A DNA stretch of 64,000 nucleotides from assembly GCA_965224675.1 (NCBI GenBank), contig CBDDAA010000004.1, forward strand, positions 2,356,001-2,420,000, read 5' to 3'. Each line of letters opens with the position of its first letter. Position 1 is the first letter of the stretch. The position numbers and the translations under genes were made by a program. Positions 38,104 to 45,198 of the stretch are shown in pieces. The stretch is from UBA7957 sp965224675. GTDB taxonomy: Bacteria; Pseudomonadota; Gammaproteobacteria; Granulosicoccales; Granulosicoccaceae. Under the pieces are notes generated by a model, which had not been told where the DNA came from, made no database searches, and worked only from the letters and a program-made list of their open reading frames with translations.

Positions 38104-38133
38104 TTATTGCTACCAGTAATTATTTTCACGACA

Positions 38134-38156
38134 TAAAAAAGACCTCATAGAGGTCT
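38134..38156 (-). terminator. terminator upstream of the late structural operon
   Basis: Minus-strand AGACCTC-TAT-GAGGTCT forms a 7-bp stem with a 3-base loop, followed by six T residues. It lies 30 bases upstream of the 101-aa gene, where a late transcript would need antitermination to proceed. This position agrees with a lambda Q-like control of the late genes. Confidence 0.85.
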
Positions 38157-38195
38157 GGGTTTCTGTATTAATGATGGGTGCATCTTTAAATCATA

Positions 38196-38375
38196 TTAGT
38201 GAGCAATTGAATGATGTTTGACTCTATCCAGCGCATCTTTAGTTTCCTTTTCGACCACCTGGAGTTGATATCGTATTCCGTACTTACGGCGTTCACGGCC
38301 CATATACGACATTTTTTGCTGATCGGTTCTTGTATTAAACCCAAAAAAACAATGGAAGAACTTCCTAAAACTCAT
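38196..38375 (-). CDS. small basic protein, 59 aa
   Basis: A 59-codon frame starts at ATG 38375, overlapping the upstream stop as ATGA, and ends at TAA 38196. The product begins MSFRKFFHCFFGFNTRTDQQ and continues KMSYMGRERRKYGIRYQLQV with a helical end (EKETKDALDRVKHHSIAH). The coupling and good composition support it as a real gene. No family is recognised; it precedes the terminator at 38134. Confidence 0.6.
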   Translation of the reverse strand: MSFRKFFHCFFGFNTRTDQQKMSYMGRERRKYGIRYQLQVVEKETKDALDRVKHHSIAH

Positions 38376-38563
38376 CTCTTTAACCTATCTGTTACCACTG
38401 CTAACATCTCCCGGATGTGCTCAAGCGTCTCATGGACGCTTTTGAAATCTTTTCTGCGGTCACCGTATTGAACCCTATTTGCATTGAGAGAGAGCAACAA
38501 AAATAGGATAGTGATAGCCAGCGCTACACTGTCGTAGCTCATCAATTTTTCTACAGTATCCAT
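38372..38563 (-). CDS. small membrane protein with coiled-coil tail, 63 aa
   Basis: Residues ~10-28 (SVALAITILFLLLSLNAN) form one membrane helix, followed by a charged helix (RRKDFKSVHETLEHIREMLA). It overlaps the upstream gene by 13 bases and the downstream one by 4. Small one-helix proteins like this occur in lysis or membrane-regulation roles in phages, but the lysis genes of this phage lie elsewhere, so the function is unknown. Confidence 0.55.
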   Translation of the reverse strand: MDTVEKLMSYDSVALAITILFLLLSLNANRVQYGDRRKDFKSVHETLEHIREMLAVVTDRLKR

Positions 38564-38736
38564 TCTCTTTTTTCTCGGAATATCTCATCCGCCCTAAAAC
38601 GCGTGATATTGTATGTTTCGCAGATACCAAGTGCGTTGATGCAATCTCCCCAATTCGATCCTGATTCTATCCAAATCAACCCCAGCCTGCCCGCACCCAC
38701 ACGGACATCGGAATTCCCAGCGCGAAAAATGCTCAC
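38551..38736 (-). CDS. hypothetical protein, 61 aa
   Basis: The product reads MSIFRAGNSDVRVGAGRLGL, then IWIESGSNWGDCINALGICE and an Arg/Glu-rich end. It is the first of three overlapping short genes between two terminators. No family, signal peptide or membrane helix is evident. It probably belongs to the leader region of the late operon. Confidence 0.4.
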   Translation of the reverse strand: MSIFRAGNSDVRVGAGRLGLIWIESGSNWGDCINALGICETYNITRFRADEIFREKREWIL

Positions 38737-38765
38737 TGATCACCCATGGTTTTTACGATCACCCA

Positions 38766-38809
38766 TAAAAAAAGCCACTGGACTATAAATCCGGTGGCTT
38801 TCTTTTTTT
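38766..38809. terminator. bidirectional terminator
   Basis: AAGCCAC at 38772-38778 pairs with GTGGCTT at 38794-38800, and there are A and T runs on both sides, so it can act on both strands. It lies between the Q-like gene and the three small genes, where an antiterminator would be needed to allow late transcription. Confidence 0.8.
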
Positions 38810-38854
38810 AATTTTGCTGCATTGCCCTGTGGGCCATTGTGCCCTGCGTATAAC

Positions 38855-38882
38855 GCAAAAAACCCCGATGGTTAATTCGAGG
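38855..38882 (-). terminator. second terminator after the Q-like gene
   Basis: On the minus strand CCTCG and CGGGG form a five-pair stem (one G-T pair) with a 10-base loop, followed by six T residues. It lies immediately after the 158-aa gene. Together with the bidirectional terminator at 38766 it makes a tandem stop before the late genes. Confidence 0.7.
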
Positions 38883-38885
38883 CTT

Positions 38886-39362
38886 TTATTTGTGGTCTTG
38901 CTCTGTCAGCTGCGGCAGCTTGGGCAACTTTACCACTTTCTCTCGACGAATCAAATGTTTATTTTTTTTATTAGATTTTTTGAGCAATTCAATGATTGAA
39001 TAAATTTGAGAAAACGCACCCCTTGCTTCAGACGTCCATTTGCCACCCGTACGGTCATTGATTTCGTAGATTTTACAAAACAGTGACATATTCGATGCGG
39101 TTTCGCAATAATACATAAACAACCACTCTCTGTGTTTGTCTGCGGACACCATGCGCAACATATCCAGCGCTCGAAAGCCATCATCTATATTGATCTCTAT
39201 ATCCAGCTCCGGGACATTTGGTGTACGTCGCCAGCCGGATCGATACTCCCTGAACATCGGCTGTGTAGATATACTTAATGCGGTATCGTCGGGTATAGAT
39301 CGCAACCATGCACCGAGATTCGTCAAATAATATTCGCATTTGTCTGCTGTATCTATTTCCAT
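38886..39362 (-). CDS. candidate late antiterminator (Q-like), 158 aa
   Basis: The N-terminus YYLTNLGAWLRSIP recalls the L-x2-WGxWxR start of phage antitermination Q proteins, and DDGFRALDMLRMVSADKHREWLFMYY resembles the helix pair of that family. It is the last gene of the leftward early operon and is followed by tandem terminators and the late genes, the position of Q in lambdoid phages. The Trp of WGxW is Leu here, so the call is tentative; the end is lysine-rich. Confidence 0.45.
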   Translation of the reverse strand: MEIDTADKCEYYLTNLGAWLRSIPDDTALSISTQPMFREYRSGWRRTPNVPELDIEINIDDGFRALDMLRMVSADKHREWLFMYYCETASNMSLFCKIYEINDRTGGKWTSEARGAFSQIYSIIELLKKSNKKNKHLIRREKVVKLPKLPQLTEQDHK

Positions 39363-39901
39363 TATCGAGATTGGCCTGCGTAGATACGCTCAACATGAGC
39401 CATTACAACTTGCGCTAATCGATGGTTCCAGCACATCATGATCGCGTCCCTGTTGTGCTCGTTGGTACGCTCTTTATAACCCGTGATCGCCCGGACAGTC
39501 TTTGCGGTTAGTTTTGTCTTGTTTGGCTTAACCGGGAGCACGTAGTACCCCAGTCTCTGCAAACCCTCTCGCATCCGCCGCGAGTCGCTATTGTTTTGTC
39601 CTATCGATCGACCTATTGATCCGAGCGCTCTCGCCTTTGTCGTGTTACCACTCCATATCCGCGACAAACTCGTGCTATCCTCTATCACTACTAGGCATTT
39701 GCATTTGTTGTGCAGTTGAATTAGCGAATATGCGTCCCACCAGTCCATGGTTGCAGCGCTCACGATTATGCTGGGCTTAACATTTAGCACTGCGATACCT
39801 GTATTTCGTCCCGGATCGATACCGATAACACTATCAGGGGAAAATAGCTCCACGGGGCAGAGTGCATTTTCCTCTACCTCATTTTTTATTGAGCTATTCA
39901 T
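39362..39901 (-). CDS. RuvC-like Holliday junction resolvase, 179 aa
   Basis: The RNase H-like catalytic residues are visible: Asp in VIGIDPGRNTG, Glu in VVIEDS and the C-terminal HNRDAIMM. The family resolves branched recombination and replication intermediates before packaging. The start is set at ATG 39901, which overlaps the upstream stop (ATGAATAG); a longer frame from 39928 lies within the previous gene. It stands in the nin-like region, where lambda has its own recombination genes. It overlaps the next gene by one base. Confidence 0.8.
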   Translation of the reverse strand: MNSSIKNEVEENALCPVELFSPDSVIGIDPGRNTGIAVLNVKPSIIVSAATMDWWDAYSLIQLHNKCKCLVVIEDSTSLSRIWSGNTTKARALGSIGRSIGQNNSDSRRMREGLQRLGYYVLPVKPNKTKLTAKTVRAITGYKERTNEHNRDAIMMCWNHRLAQVVMAHVERIYAGQSR

Positions 39902-40394
39902 TACCCAACGACAGGGCCGTTTGGGCAATTCTATCTAAGGCATCAACAATTTTGTTGACATACGCCTGAGCGTCAATTCCCGAGCTAAATTTTTCGTCCA
40001 CGCATTTTTGATGAGTCACAACCCAGGATAATCCATCCGCATCCGTGCCCGTTTCTACATCGTTACATTGCCGCAGCTTTTTGCACCGGACGGTATACTC
40101 GTCTCGGTACCATTCATTGCGTTTGCCTCGTGCGCGCCCCCAGGGCTCTCTATTTTCCGCAAATCGCATGGCCGCGTGGAGACACGTAAATTGCTCAATC
40201 ATGATATGAGCCAGCTTGGTGCTCCGGCAGGAGGGTGTGCCCGCCTCGTGGACCTCAAACCGGCTCCCATGCTGATTTGTGTGGGGTGTATTCTGCCCGT
40301 AATTTCTGACATAAATACGATAATAGCCATACTGATCAAACCAGAATCGTTTAAATAGAGTTGGTTTACTCCAACTCAGGTTGATTGTTGCCAT
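39894..40394 (-). CDS. hypothetical early protein, 166 aa
   Basis: The ATG follows AAGGCGAAG. The N-terminal part has WFDQYGYYRIYVRNYGQNTP and the middle is Cys/Arg-rich (YTVRCKKLRQCND). It overlaps the RuvC-like gene. The pattern does not match a family I know; in this position other phages encode NinB- or NinG-like recombination proteins, but no such motif is visible. Confidence 0.5.
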   Translation of the reverse strand: MATINLSWSKPTLFKRFWFDQYGYYRIYVRNYGQNTPHTNQHGSRFEVHEAGTPSCRSTKLAHIMIEQFTCLHAAMRFAENREPWGRARGKRNEWYRDEYTVRCKKLRQCNDVETGTDADGLSWVVTHQKCVDEKFSSGIDAQAYVNKIVDALDRIAQTALSLGNE

Positions 40395-40421
40395 TCTACT
40401 TCGCCTTAGGGTTAGGGTTGT

Positions 40422-40632
40422 TCATTCAAATAAATCTCTCTGGTTGCTTAAATACAACCAGTCGGTTTTGTTCCGTTTTCGCTTGTCCGTGATCGTGAGT
40501 AGATCCAGCTTAACGAGCCTGCCAGCTGCCAGCGTTGTTGCTCTGCCCCCCCACTTGATTTGGGGAGCGAGGAACAAGCGTGTTAAACAAGTGTAAAGCC
40601 TGTTTATTTTTGCGCGGGATGGATTTAGTCAT
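40422..40632 (-). pseudogene. small winged-helix-like protein frameshifted at a G7 run
   Basis: ATG 40632 follows AGGGGG and opens MTKSIPRKNKQALHLFNTLV. In the current sequence the frame stops after 40 codons at 40510. At a run of seven G (GTG GGG GGG CAG), removing one G continues instead as GRATTLAAGRLVKLDLLTIT and ends KTDWLYLSNQRDLFE at 40422, a 69-residue product with the look of a winged helix. A single-base error, a phase-variable tract or a real inactivating mutation are all possible. Confidence 0.55.
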
Positions 40633-41026
40633 GGTTGGTCCCCCTGATTAGTCTATTTAATCGTTGTGCAAACTGATTTTTGTAATGCTGCCAATCCTCG
40701 CCGGGTTCTCGATTCCATTTGGCTGCTATCGAGTAGCCAAGCAGGTCGGGGTTTTCACCCGCCTTATCAGCGAGATCCAGTTCAACCACGGTTTTATTAC
40801 GCAGGTTGTTGTAGTAATGGTTGATGAGCGTTTTGTTGGTGGACATTCTGTGAGTGATTCGGTCGCGTTTAACGCTGTCACCGTTGCAGCCGTCGTGGAA
40901 CGAGCAATAAATTCTTGTCTTTGAAAAACCAATACCTGCAACCGGAAAAAGCCAGCAGCCGTAGGCGATGCACTCCGTTGGCGTTTCAGCTTGCGTGTGT
41001 TTTTTTGCAAATCGCGATTGGGTCAT
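40625..41026 (-). CDS. early replication-region protein with zinc-binding motif, 133 aa
   Basis: The segment ECIAYGCWLFPVAGIG followed by YCSFHDGCN has Cys/His pairs like those of small zinc proteins found near the replication genes of many lambdoid phages. A helical C-terminal half follows (IAAKWNREPGEDWQHYKNQF). It overlaps the replication gene fragment by 4 bases and the small winged-helix gene by 8. It may assist helicase loading, but this is inference from position. Confidence 0.55.
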   Translation of the reverse strand: MTQSRFAKKHTQAETPTECIAYGCWLFPVAGIGFSKTRIYCSFHDGCNGDSVKRDRITHRMSTNKTLINHYYNNLRNKTVVELDLADKAGENPDLLGYSIAAKWNREPGEDWQHYKNQFAQRLNRLIRGTNHD

Positions 41027-41379
41027 TGGTTACCTCCTGATCTAATTTTTGTTTTGTCGTAAATTCCCGACTCGCAATTCAGAATGGTGTCCTCCTTGAG
41101 CACAAACCGAATGCTGACCCCTGACATGGATCTCACTAGCTGAGTATCAGCCAGCCGCTCGAAGTATTGCTCCCACAGGGACAGCGTTGTCATGTCGTGG
41201 TGGGTGTAGAAATATTTTATCCCCAGCGATTGGTTCAATGTCAGTTTACGTTGTGGGCACCAGTTTGCGTTCACGAGTTGTCCATCGTTGGTTTGTTTTT
41301 CTGCGACCCTGTTAAATAAATTTTTCACCTGAGCACAGAATTCCTGTGTGAACGGGTCCACTCTCTCCTCCCCCCCCAT
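41023..41379 (-). pseudogene. C-terminal part of replication initiator, 118-aa ORF
   Basis: The ORF carries FTQEFCAQVKNLFNRVAEKQ, then WCPQRKLTLNQSLGIKYFYT and SLWEQYFERLADTQLVRSMS, the type of C-terminal domain seen in phage replisome organiser proteins. It lacks a proper N-terminus. Removing one copy of the 14-bp duplication at 41406-41433 joins it in frame to the winged-helix ORF upstream (833-14 = 819 bases, 272 codons and a stop). So this is most likely the separated C-terminal half of one gene. Confidence 0.65.
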
Positions 41380-41405
41380 CTCTTGGGGGGTTAAAGGGGG
41401 AGGTT

Positions 41406-41433
41406 CTACTGATAGGTTCCTACTGATAGGTTC
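41406..41433. repeat. perfect 14-bp tandem duplication splitting the replication gene
   Basis: CTACTGATAGGTTC occurs at 41406-41419 and again at 41420-41433 without a gap. Fourteen is not a multiple of three, so the second copy shifts the minus-strand frame and places a TAG at 41406-41408. Deleting one copy joins the two replication ORFs into a single 272-residue protein. It could be a recent inactivating event, a reversible tandem-duplication switch or an assembly error. Confidence 0.8.
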
Positions 41434-41439
41434 TGCGTC

Positions 41440-41530
41440 CCGTTTTCGGGTCGGCTTAGTCGTACCGTTTTCGGGTTCGCTTGCCGTCCGTTTTCGGGTC
41501 GGCTTAGTCGTACCGTTTTCGGGTTCGCTT
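41440..41530. repeat. iterons of the phage replication origin inside the initiator gene
   Basis: Four copies of CCGTTTTCGGGT begin at 41440, 41465, 41488 and 41513, arranged as two 43-bp repeats 48 bp apart. They lie within the winged-helix initiator gene, just as lambda's ori iterons lie inside gene O. The initiator encoded here is the natural candidate to bind them. The flanking sequence downstream is A/T-poorer than lambda ori, so the unwinding site is not obvious. Confidence 0.65.
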
Positions 41531-41931
41531 CTTTTCTTGCCCGTACTTGGTGTATTTCTTCTTTTGCGTGCTTATTGTCATGACGACCAACCACGCCAAT
41601 CAATTGCCAAACCTTTACAGATTTAGTTTTGCCCTTGCGACCCCCTGTGTCTGCAATTACCCCGGCGATTGATAATTTTTGTAGTGCGGACTTGACTGTT
41701 TTTAAATCCAGGCCTGTGTCTTCTGACAATCGGGTTGTCGATGGGAAACACCTATGATGCTCATCGGCTCTATCAGCCAATGACAACAACACTAATTTCA
41801 GTGATGCCGGACGTAAATCTGCTTTCCACGCCCATCGCGTTGCATCTACAGACATAATGGTATTATTGGTCGCAAGTACTCACCCGAACAACTATTGAAT
41901 AGTGCATACAACGTCATAGCCCTCTGGGGTT

Positions 41932-41960
41932 ATTAAAAATACCGGGCCTAATCGACCCGG
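41932..41960 (-). terminator. tR1-like terminator after cro
   Basis: Minus-strand CCGGG (41956-41960) and CCCGG (41942-41946) form a five-pair stem with a 9-base loop, followed by TATTTTTAAT. It lies between the cro-like gene and the replication initiator, the same place as lambda tR1, and could require antitermination for early expression. Confidence 0.65.
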
Positions 41961-41989
41961 CAAAATCGCAGTTAGCGATCAGGAGGAAA

Positions 41990-42280
41990 CTAATTATTGC
42001 AGGGCCCCGAAGATCTGGTACGAGATTGGCCACTGTTAGCCTTCTCGGCACGGAGCTGCTTCGACCAGGCCAATAGTTTCGATTCAGTAAAATACCCGTC
42101 AGTGATGAGTGAGATGTTTTTTGCGTGTTTTGTTTCCCCGGAAAAATCTGTTCGAGGGAGTCCTGTAACCACCCATTTTTGGACCGCTTGATACGACACA
42201 CCACACGCTATTGCGATGGCCGCTAATCCGTGTCTTTGGATGACTAACCGGATCATGTTTTTTTCGTTGTATTTCAACAT
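41990..42280 (-). CDS. Cro-like repressor, 96 aa
   Basis: The product MLKYNEKNMIRLVIQRHGLA followed by AIAIACGVSYQAVQKWVVTG is the helix-turn-helix of YdaS/Cro-type phage repressors. It is read leftward, divergent from cI, and starts 16 bases inside the P_R operator. The ATG at 42280 is preferred over a TTG at 42295. Cro represses the cI promoter to favour lytic growth. The C-terminal tail is basic and serine-rich. Confidence 0.8.
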   Translation of the reverse strand: MLKYNEKNMIRLVIQRHGLAAIAIACGVSYQAVQKWVVTGLPRTDFSGETKHAKNISLITDGYFTESKLLAWSKQLRAEKANSGQSRTRSSGPCNN

Positions 42281-42290
42281 CCACGCAATA

Positions 42291-42325
42291 TACAACTATT
42301 AGTTGCATTTAACAACAGGTGACAA
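42291..42325 (-). promoter_or_regulatory. P_R promoter with operator
   Basis: A minus-strand promoter reads TTGTCA (42325-42320), 18 bases, then TAATAG (42301-42296). The palindrome TACAACT-ATT-AGTTGCA (42291-42307), with one mismatch, covers its -10 element. Bound repressor there would block cro and the early genes. Confidence 0.65.
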
Positions 42326-42363
42326 GTGTGTTAAATTAGGTAAGAATACAACCTATGGTTGTA
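42309..42363 (+). promoter_or_regulatory. P_RM promoter for cI with operator over its start codon
   Basis: TTAACA (42309-42314), 17 bases and TAAATT (42332-42337) form a plus-strand promoter. The perfect palindrome TACAACC-TAT-GGTTGTA (42347-42363) spans the cI start codon. Binding there would shut off cI itself. The same palindrome type occurs at P_R and P_L. Confidence 0.65.
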
Positions 42364-43074
42364 AATAATGCGGACAAAAAACGAAGATCTCGGGCGGAGT
42401 TTTCTTTTCGACTAAAGGAAGCGTTAGCTACGGCGGGATACGAGGCAAAGCAACGTCCGCTTAGTGAGAAGTATGGCGTTAAGAGCGAATCTGCACGCAA
42501 ATGGTTAAGCGGCGGATCTATCCCGGAGCACGGCATAATTAAGCGATTAGCCAGCGACTGTAATGTTAATCCTCAGTGGCTAGAATATGGCGAAGGCCCT
42601 CGTCGTCGTTCAGATTTGGGAGGCGAAAGCGATAAAACAGCTCCTATATATGTTACTCAAGATGAATTCGTTCATAAGGTCCCATTGCTGACATGGAAAG
42701 GAATTGACGATTGGTTAGATAGAGGCTCAGGACTGGGCGGCAAATATCGGTCATCAATTCGGCAAATATCGGTCATCAATGCGCCTAATGAGAGGTGTTT
42801 CGCCCTGACTCTGCGCGATGACAGTATGCAGTCATCGATTGGCCCATCGCTCGCAAATGGTTATATCGTTATTATCGATCCTGAAGAAAAACCGAAAGAC
42901 CGACAGGTTATATTGGTGAAAACCAACGATGGACATGTTGTTCGCAAATTAGAGCTGACAAGCAAGCTATTGACCCCATTCAATCAACGATATCCGATAG
43001 TGGTTTTAAGTGGACAAATTATTGGCGTTGTAATCGATTGTTTTGTAGGAGACATAAGCTCTATAATTAATTGA
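42355..43074 (+). CDS. CI-type phage repressor with S24 peptidase-like domain, 239 aa
   Basis: Residues ~10-75 form the DNA-binding domain (LSEKYGVKSESARKWLSGGS). The C-terminal part is the LexA-like domain, with the serine in LRDDSMQSS and lysine in HVVRKLEL. The usual Ala-Gly scissile site after the conserved VPLLTW is absent: the sequence reads VPLLTWKGIDDWL. A 22-bp-period duplication encodes residues ~128-142. It should maintain lysogeny by binding the 17-bp palindromes. RecA-stimulated self-cleavage is doubtful. Confidence 0.85.
   Translation: MVVNNADKKRRSRAEFSFRLKEALATAGYEAKQRPLSEKYGVKSESARKWLSGGSIPEHGIIKRLASDCNVNPQWLEYGEGPRRRSDLGGESDKTAPIYVTQDEFVHKVPLLTWKGIDDWLDRGSGLGGKYRSSIRQISVINAPNERCFALTLRDDSMQSSIGPSLANGYIVIIDPEEKPKDRQVILVKTNDGHVVRKLELTSKLLTPFNQRYPIVVLSGQIIGVVIDCFVGDISSIIN
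42738..42780 (+). repeat. 21-bp direct repeat with 22-bp period inside cI
   Basis: CGGCAAATATCGGTCATCAAT occurs at 42738-42758 and 42760-42780, separated by one T. The cI frame is open through both copies. Loss or gain of one unit would change the length by 22 bases and shift the frame of the catalytic domain. It lies in the linker between DNA-binding and C-terminal domains. Confidence 0.85.
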
Positions 43075-43100
43075 TTTTAAATTACTTATAGAGAATGATA

Positions 43101-44135
43101 ATGTCAATATATGGTCGCGGTTCTTCAACTATTCGATCTGTAGCTGTTTCGATTCCAGAGCAGATAGTGTCAACTGATTCGACCATGGACCGATTTGCAG
43201 GTAATTATGATATGAAATCATCGTATCTACGTAAAGTAACGGGTATAAGACAGAAAAGAAGATCACCAGACGGCGTATTACCGTCAGATCTTGCTAAACA
43301 AGCCGCTCAAAAAGCGTTGGATTTGGCGGCATTAAGACCAAAGGACGTTGACGTAATCCTATATACAGGATTACTGAAAGATCTCTATGAGCCGAGCACG
43401 GCGGCAATTGTACAGAATAAGTTAGGTGCAATTAACGCGTTGAGTTTTGACATAACCAATGCCTGTCACGGTTTCATTAACGGAATTTATACTGCCGACG
43501 CCTATTTGGCTGGACACAATAATATCAACAATGTCCTCGTTGTTACCGGGGAGCAGGGATCGCGTTACGAAGACTACGCGGTTCATGAGTTAAGAAAGGA
43601 AAGAAAAACTAAAGAAGAAATTAAAATTTTGACTGCGGGTTTAACACTGGGAGACGCGGGCGGTGCGGTGCTTATGATAAAGAAGAGTAATCCAGAAACC
43701 GGATTGATGGAATTCAGCACATCAACACACACAGAACATTATTCACTGTGCACGTCCGGATCCCCGATGAATAACGGGGTTTTAAGAACGCAGATGACGG
43801 AACTAATGCGCGTGGCCACGGATGTAATTTGTGACGTGTTTGAAAATACGCTGATTTCATTGCGTTGGGACAAATCGACCCTGAAAACAGTGATTCCGCA
43901 TCAGACAGGGACTATTTTGTTTAACAAAATATACCCTGAGAAACTCGGATTACCTTCGGAGATGTTTACGCAGAGCGTTGAAAAATACGGAAATTTGATC
44001 ACCGCGTCACTGCCGGTTAACTTAGAAATATACAGCAACGGTGCAACGGAAGGAGAACGATCGATGCTCAATATACAAGGGTCTGGGCTAGCCGTGTCAT
44101 GTGGTGGGCTAGTATGGCCGCACAACATGAATTAA
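43101..44135 (+). CDS. KAS III-like 3-oxoacyl-ACP synthase of the prophage, 344 aa
   Basis: The thiolase-fold condensing enzyme has the catalytic triad of the FabH group: Cys122 in ITNACHGF, His267 in VIPHQTG and Asn298 in YGNLITAS. It is far from the host FabH of this window (56063-57034), which has VCTGF, VPHQAN and GNTSAAS, so it is not a recent copy. Such enzymes condense an acyl thioester with malonyl-ACP or a second acyl chain; several make signal molecules or unusual lipids. It follows cI and is followed by a 7-TM gene, so it should be expressed in the lysogen. ATG 43101 is preferred over 43095 by spacing to GAGA. Confidence 0.8.
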   Translation: MSIYGRGSSTIRSVAVSIPEQIVSTDSTMDRFAGNYDMKSSYLRKVTGIRQKRRSPDGVLPSDLAKQAAQKALDLAALRPKDVDVILYTGLLKDLYEPSTAAIVQNKLGAINALSFDITNACHGFINGIYTADAYLAGHNNINNVLVVTGEQGSRYEDYAVHELRKERKTKEEIKILTAGLTLGDAGGAVLMIKKSNPETGLMEFSTSTHTEHYSLCTSGSPMNNGVLRTQMTELMRVATDVICDVFENTLISLRWDKSTLKTVIPHQTGTILFNKIYPEKLGLPSEMFTQSVEKYGNLITASLPVNLEIYSNGATEGERSMLNIQGSGLAVSCGGLVWPHNMN

Positions 44136-44171
44136 ATTTAGATTATGTAAGAAGAAAATAAGGAAGGGAAG

Positions 44172-45179
44172 ATGGGCGGCTTGTCAATATCAGTATTTGC
44201 AGTACCAGCGGTTATTGCGCTATCAATTAAAATAATGATTGTAGCAAGCTGGTTTAATCGTAATGCACACACAGGGGTCAGTCGGCCTTTAATCGCACTT
44301 ATTGCCGCGTTAGCCGCACTGAATTTGTCCGAGATTTCATTTTTTTGGGCGAAAGGACAAAACTTGCAAGAGCCGCCCGGTGGTTTGATGTATTTTGTGA
44401 TTGCGGTATGGATGTTGTCTTTCTTGGTGCATTTTTGCATTTCTGAATTCAGTGACCGAAAAATGATATATCAGGCGGTATATGTTTATGCCGTTACTCT
44501 TACGATTGGAATATCTTTGGGTTGGGTTGTCGATGGATACACCCCCTGGAGATATGCATACACCAAAATCCCTGGAGAACTATACTGGACATTTGAAATA
44601 TTTGTTCTCACGAGTTTAATGATTTCGATAGTTGTGCTGACGTACAACTCATTCAACAAAAAAATATTGAGTCGCTTACGACTGAAGGCAAGGTGGATGC
44701 TAGCCGGATTCAGCCTCTCTTTTCTCGCGATACCATTTATTATTGTTGTTCAGCATTATTCTGAATCGCCAATTAACTCTCTAATAACATTACCAGTCAC
44801 ATTTACCGCGATGATTATAATTTTCATATACTCGCATATGACCCGGAACCTCATATCGATCCCCCTGCCGTTCAGTAATGATTATAAAGATCAAAAGCGC
44901 CTTCAAAAGTTATTGAAGCTGGTAATAACTACAATCGAGCGCAGCAATTCAAACCGGGTAGCGTTAGCTATGCTTGAGCAGCACGGAATAATTTTGACAC
45001 GAACAGTGGTGTCGTCTGGTTTTTCAGCAACGATCCGAACTAAGGAGTTGTTGCATTCCAGATCTTGTTCCGATGCACTGGAGACTGTAGTAAATAAAAT
45101 CAATGAGGCCGAAAACACGAGCACTGTGTACATCGGTTTCAATCTTTCATCTAACCAAGACTATCGATTGAGACGCTAG
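44172..45179 (+). CDS. 7-TM membrane protein next to the KAS III-like gene, 335 aa
   Basis: A strong AGGAAGGGA precedes the start. Seven hydrophobic segments lie near residues 5-30, 40-62, 75-98, 105-130, 140-163, 180-203 and 210-232. They resemble the 7-TM sensor part of some histidine kinases. A soluble C-terminal domain of ~100 residues follows (KRLQKLLKLVITTIERSNSN; ALETVVNKINEAENTSTVYI) without kinase motifs. Just after the stop another frame continues open (see 45199). It may sense or modify the product of the upstream synthase, or act at the host membrane. Confidence 0.65.
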   Translation: MGGLSISVFAVPAVIALSIKIMIVASWFNRNAHTGVSRPLIALIAALAALNLSEISFFWAKGQNLQEPPGGLMYFVIAVWMLSFLVHFCISEFSDRKMIYQAVYVYAVTLTIGISLGWVVDGYTPWRYAYTKIPGELYWTFEIFVLTSLMISIVVLTYNSFNKKILSRLRLKARWMLAGFSLSFLAIPFIIVVQHYSESPINSLITLPVTFTAMIIIFIYSHMTRNLISIPLPFSNDYKDQKRLQKLLKLVITTIERSNSNRVALAMLEQHGIILTRTVVSSGFSATIRTKELLHSRSCSDALETVVNKINEAENTSTVYIGFNLSSNQDYRLRR

Positions 45180-45198
45180 TGGTGCATATTACCGCTCG

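Larger units (their letters stand above)
41406..41855 (-). pseudogene. N-terminal part of replication initiator (O-like), winged helix plus iteron-coding repeats
   Basis: The first 75 residues form a winged helix-turn-helix (WAWKADLRPASLKLVLLSLA; CFPSTTRLSEDTGLDLKTVK), as in phage replication initiators such as lambda O. A 16-residue unit ANPKTVRLSRPENG(R/T)Q is then repeated twice, encoded by the iterons at 41440-41530. The ORF stops at 149 residues because of a 14-bp tandem duplication. It is the first gene after cro on the leftward transcript. Confidence 0.7.

Noticed and set aside
38211..38471. 86-codon plus-strand ORF
   Set aside because: It is antisense to two coupled minus-strand small genes with better starts and composition.
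43101..44135. Prophage KAS III as a recent duplicate of host fabH
   Set aside because: Active-site contexts differ strongly (NACHGF and GNLITAS against AVCTGF and GNTSAAS).
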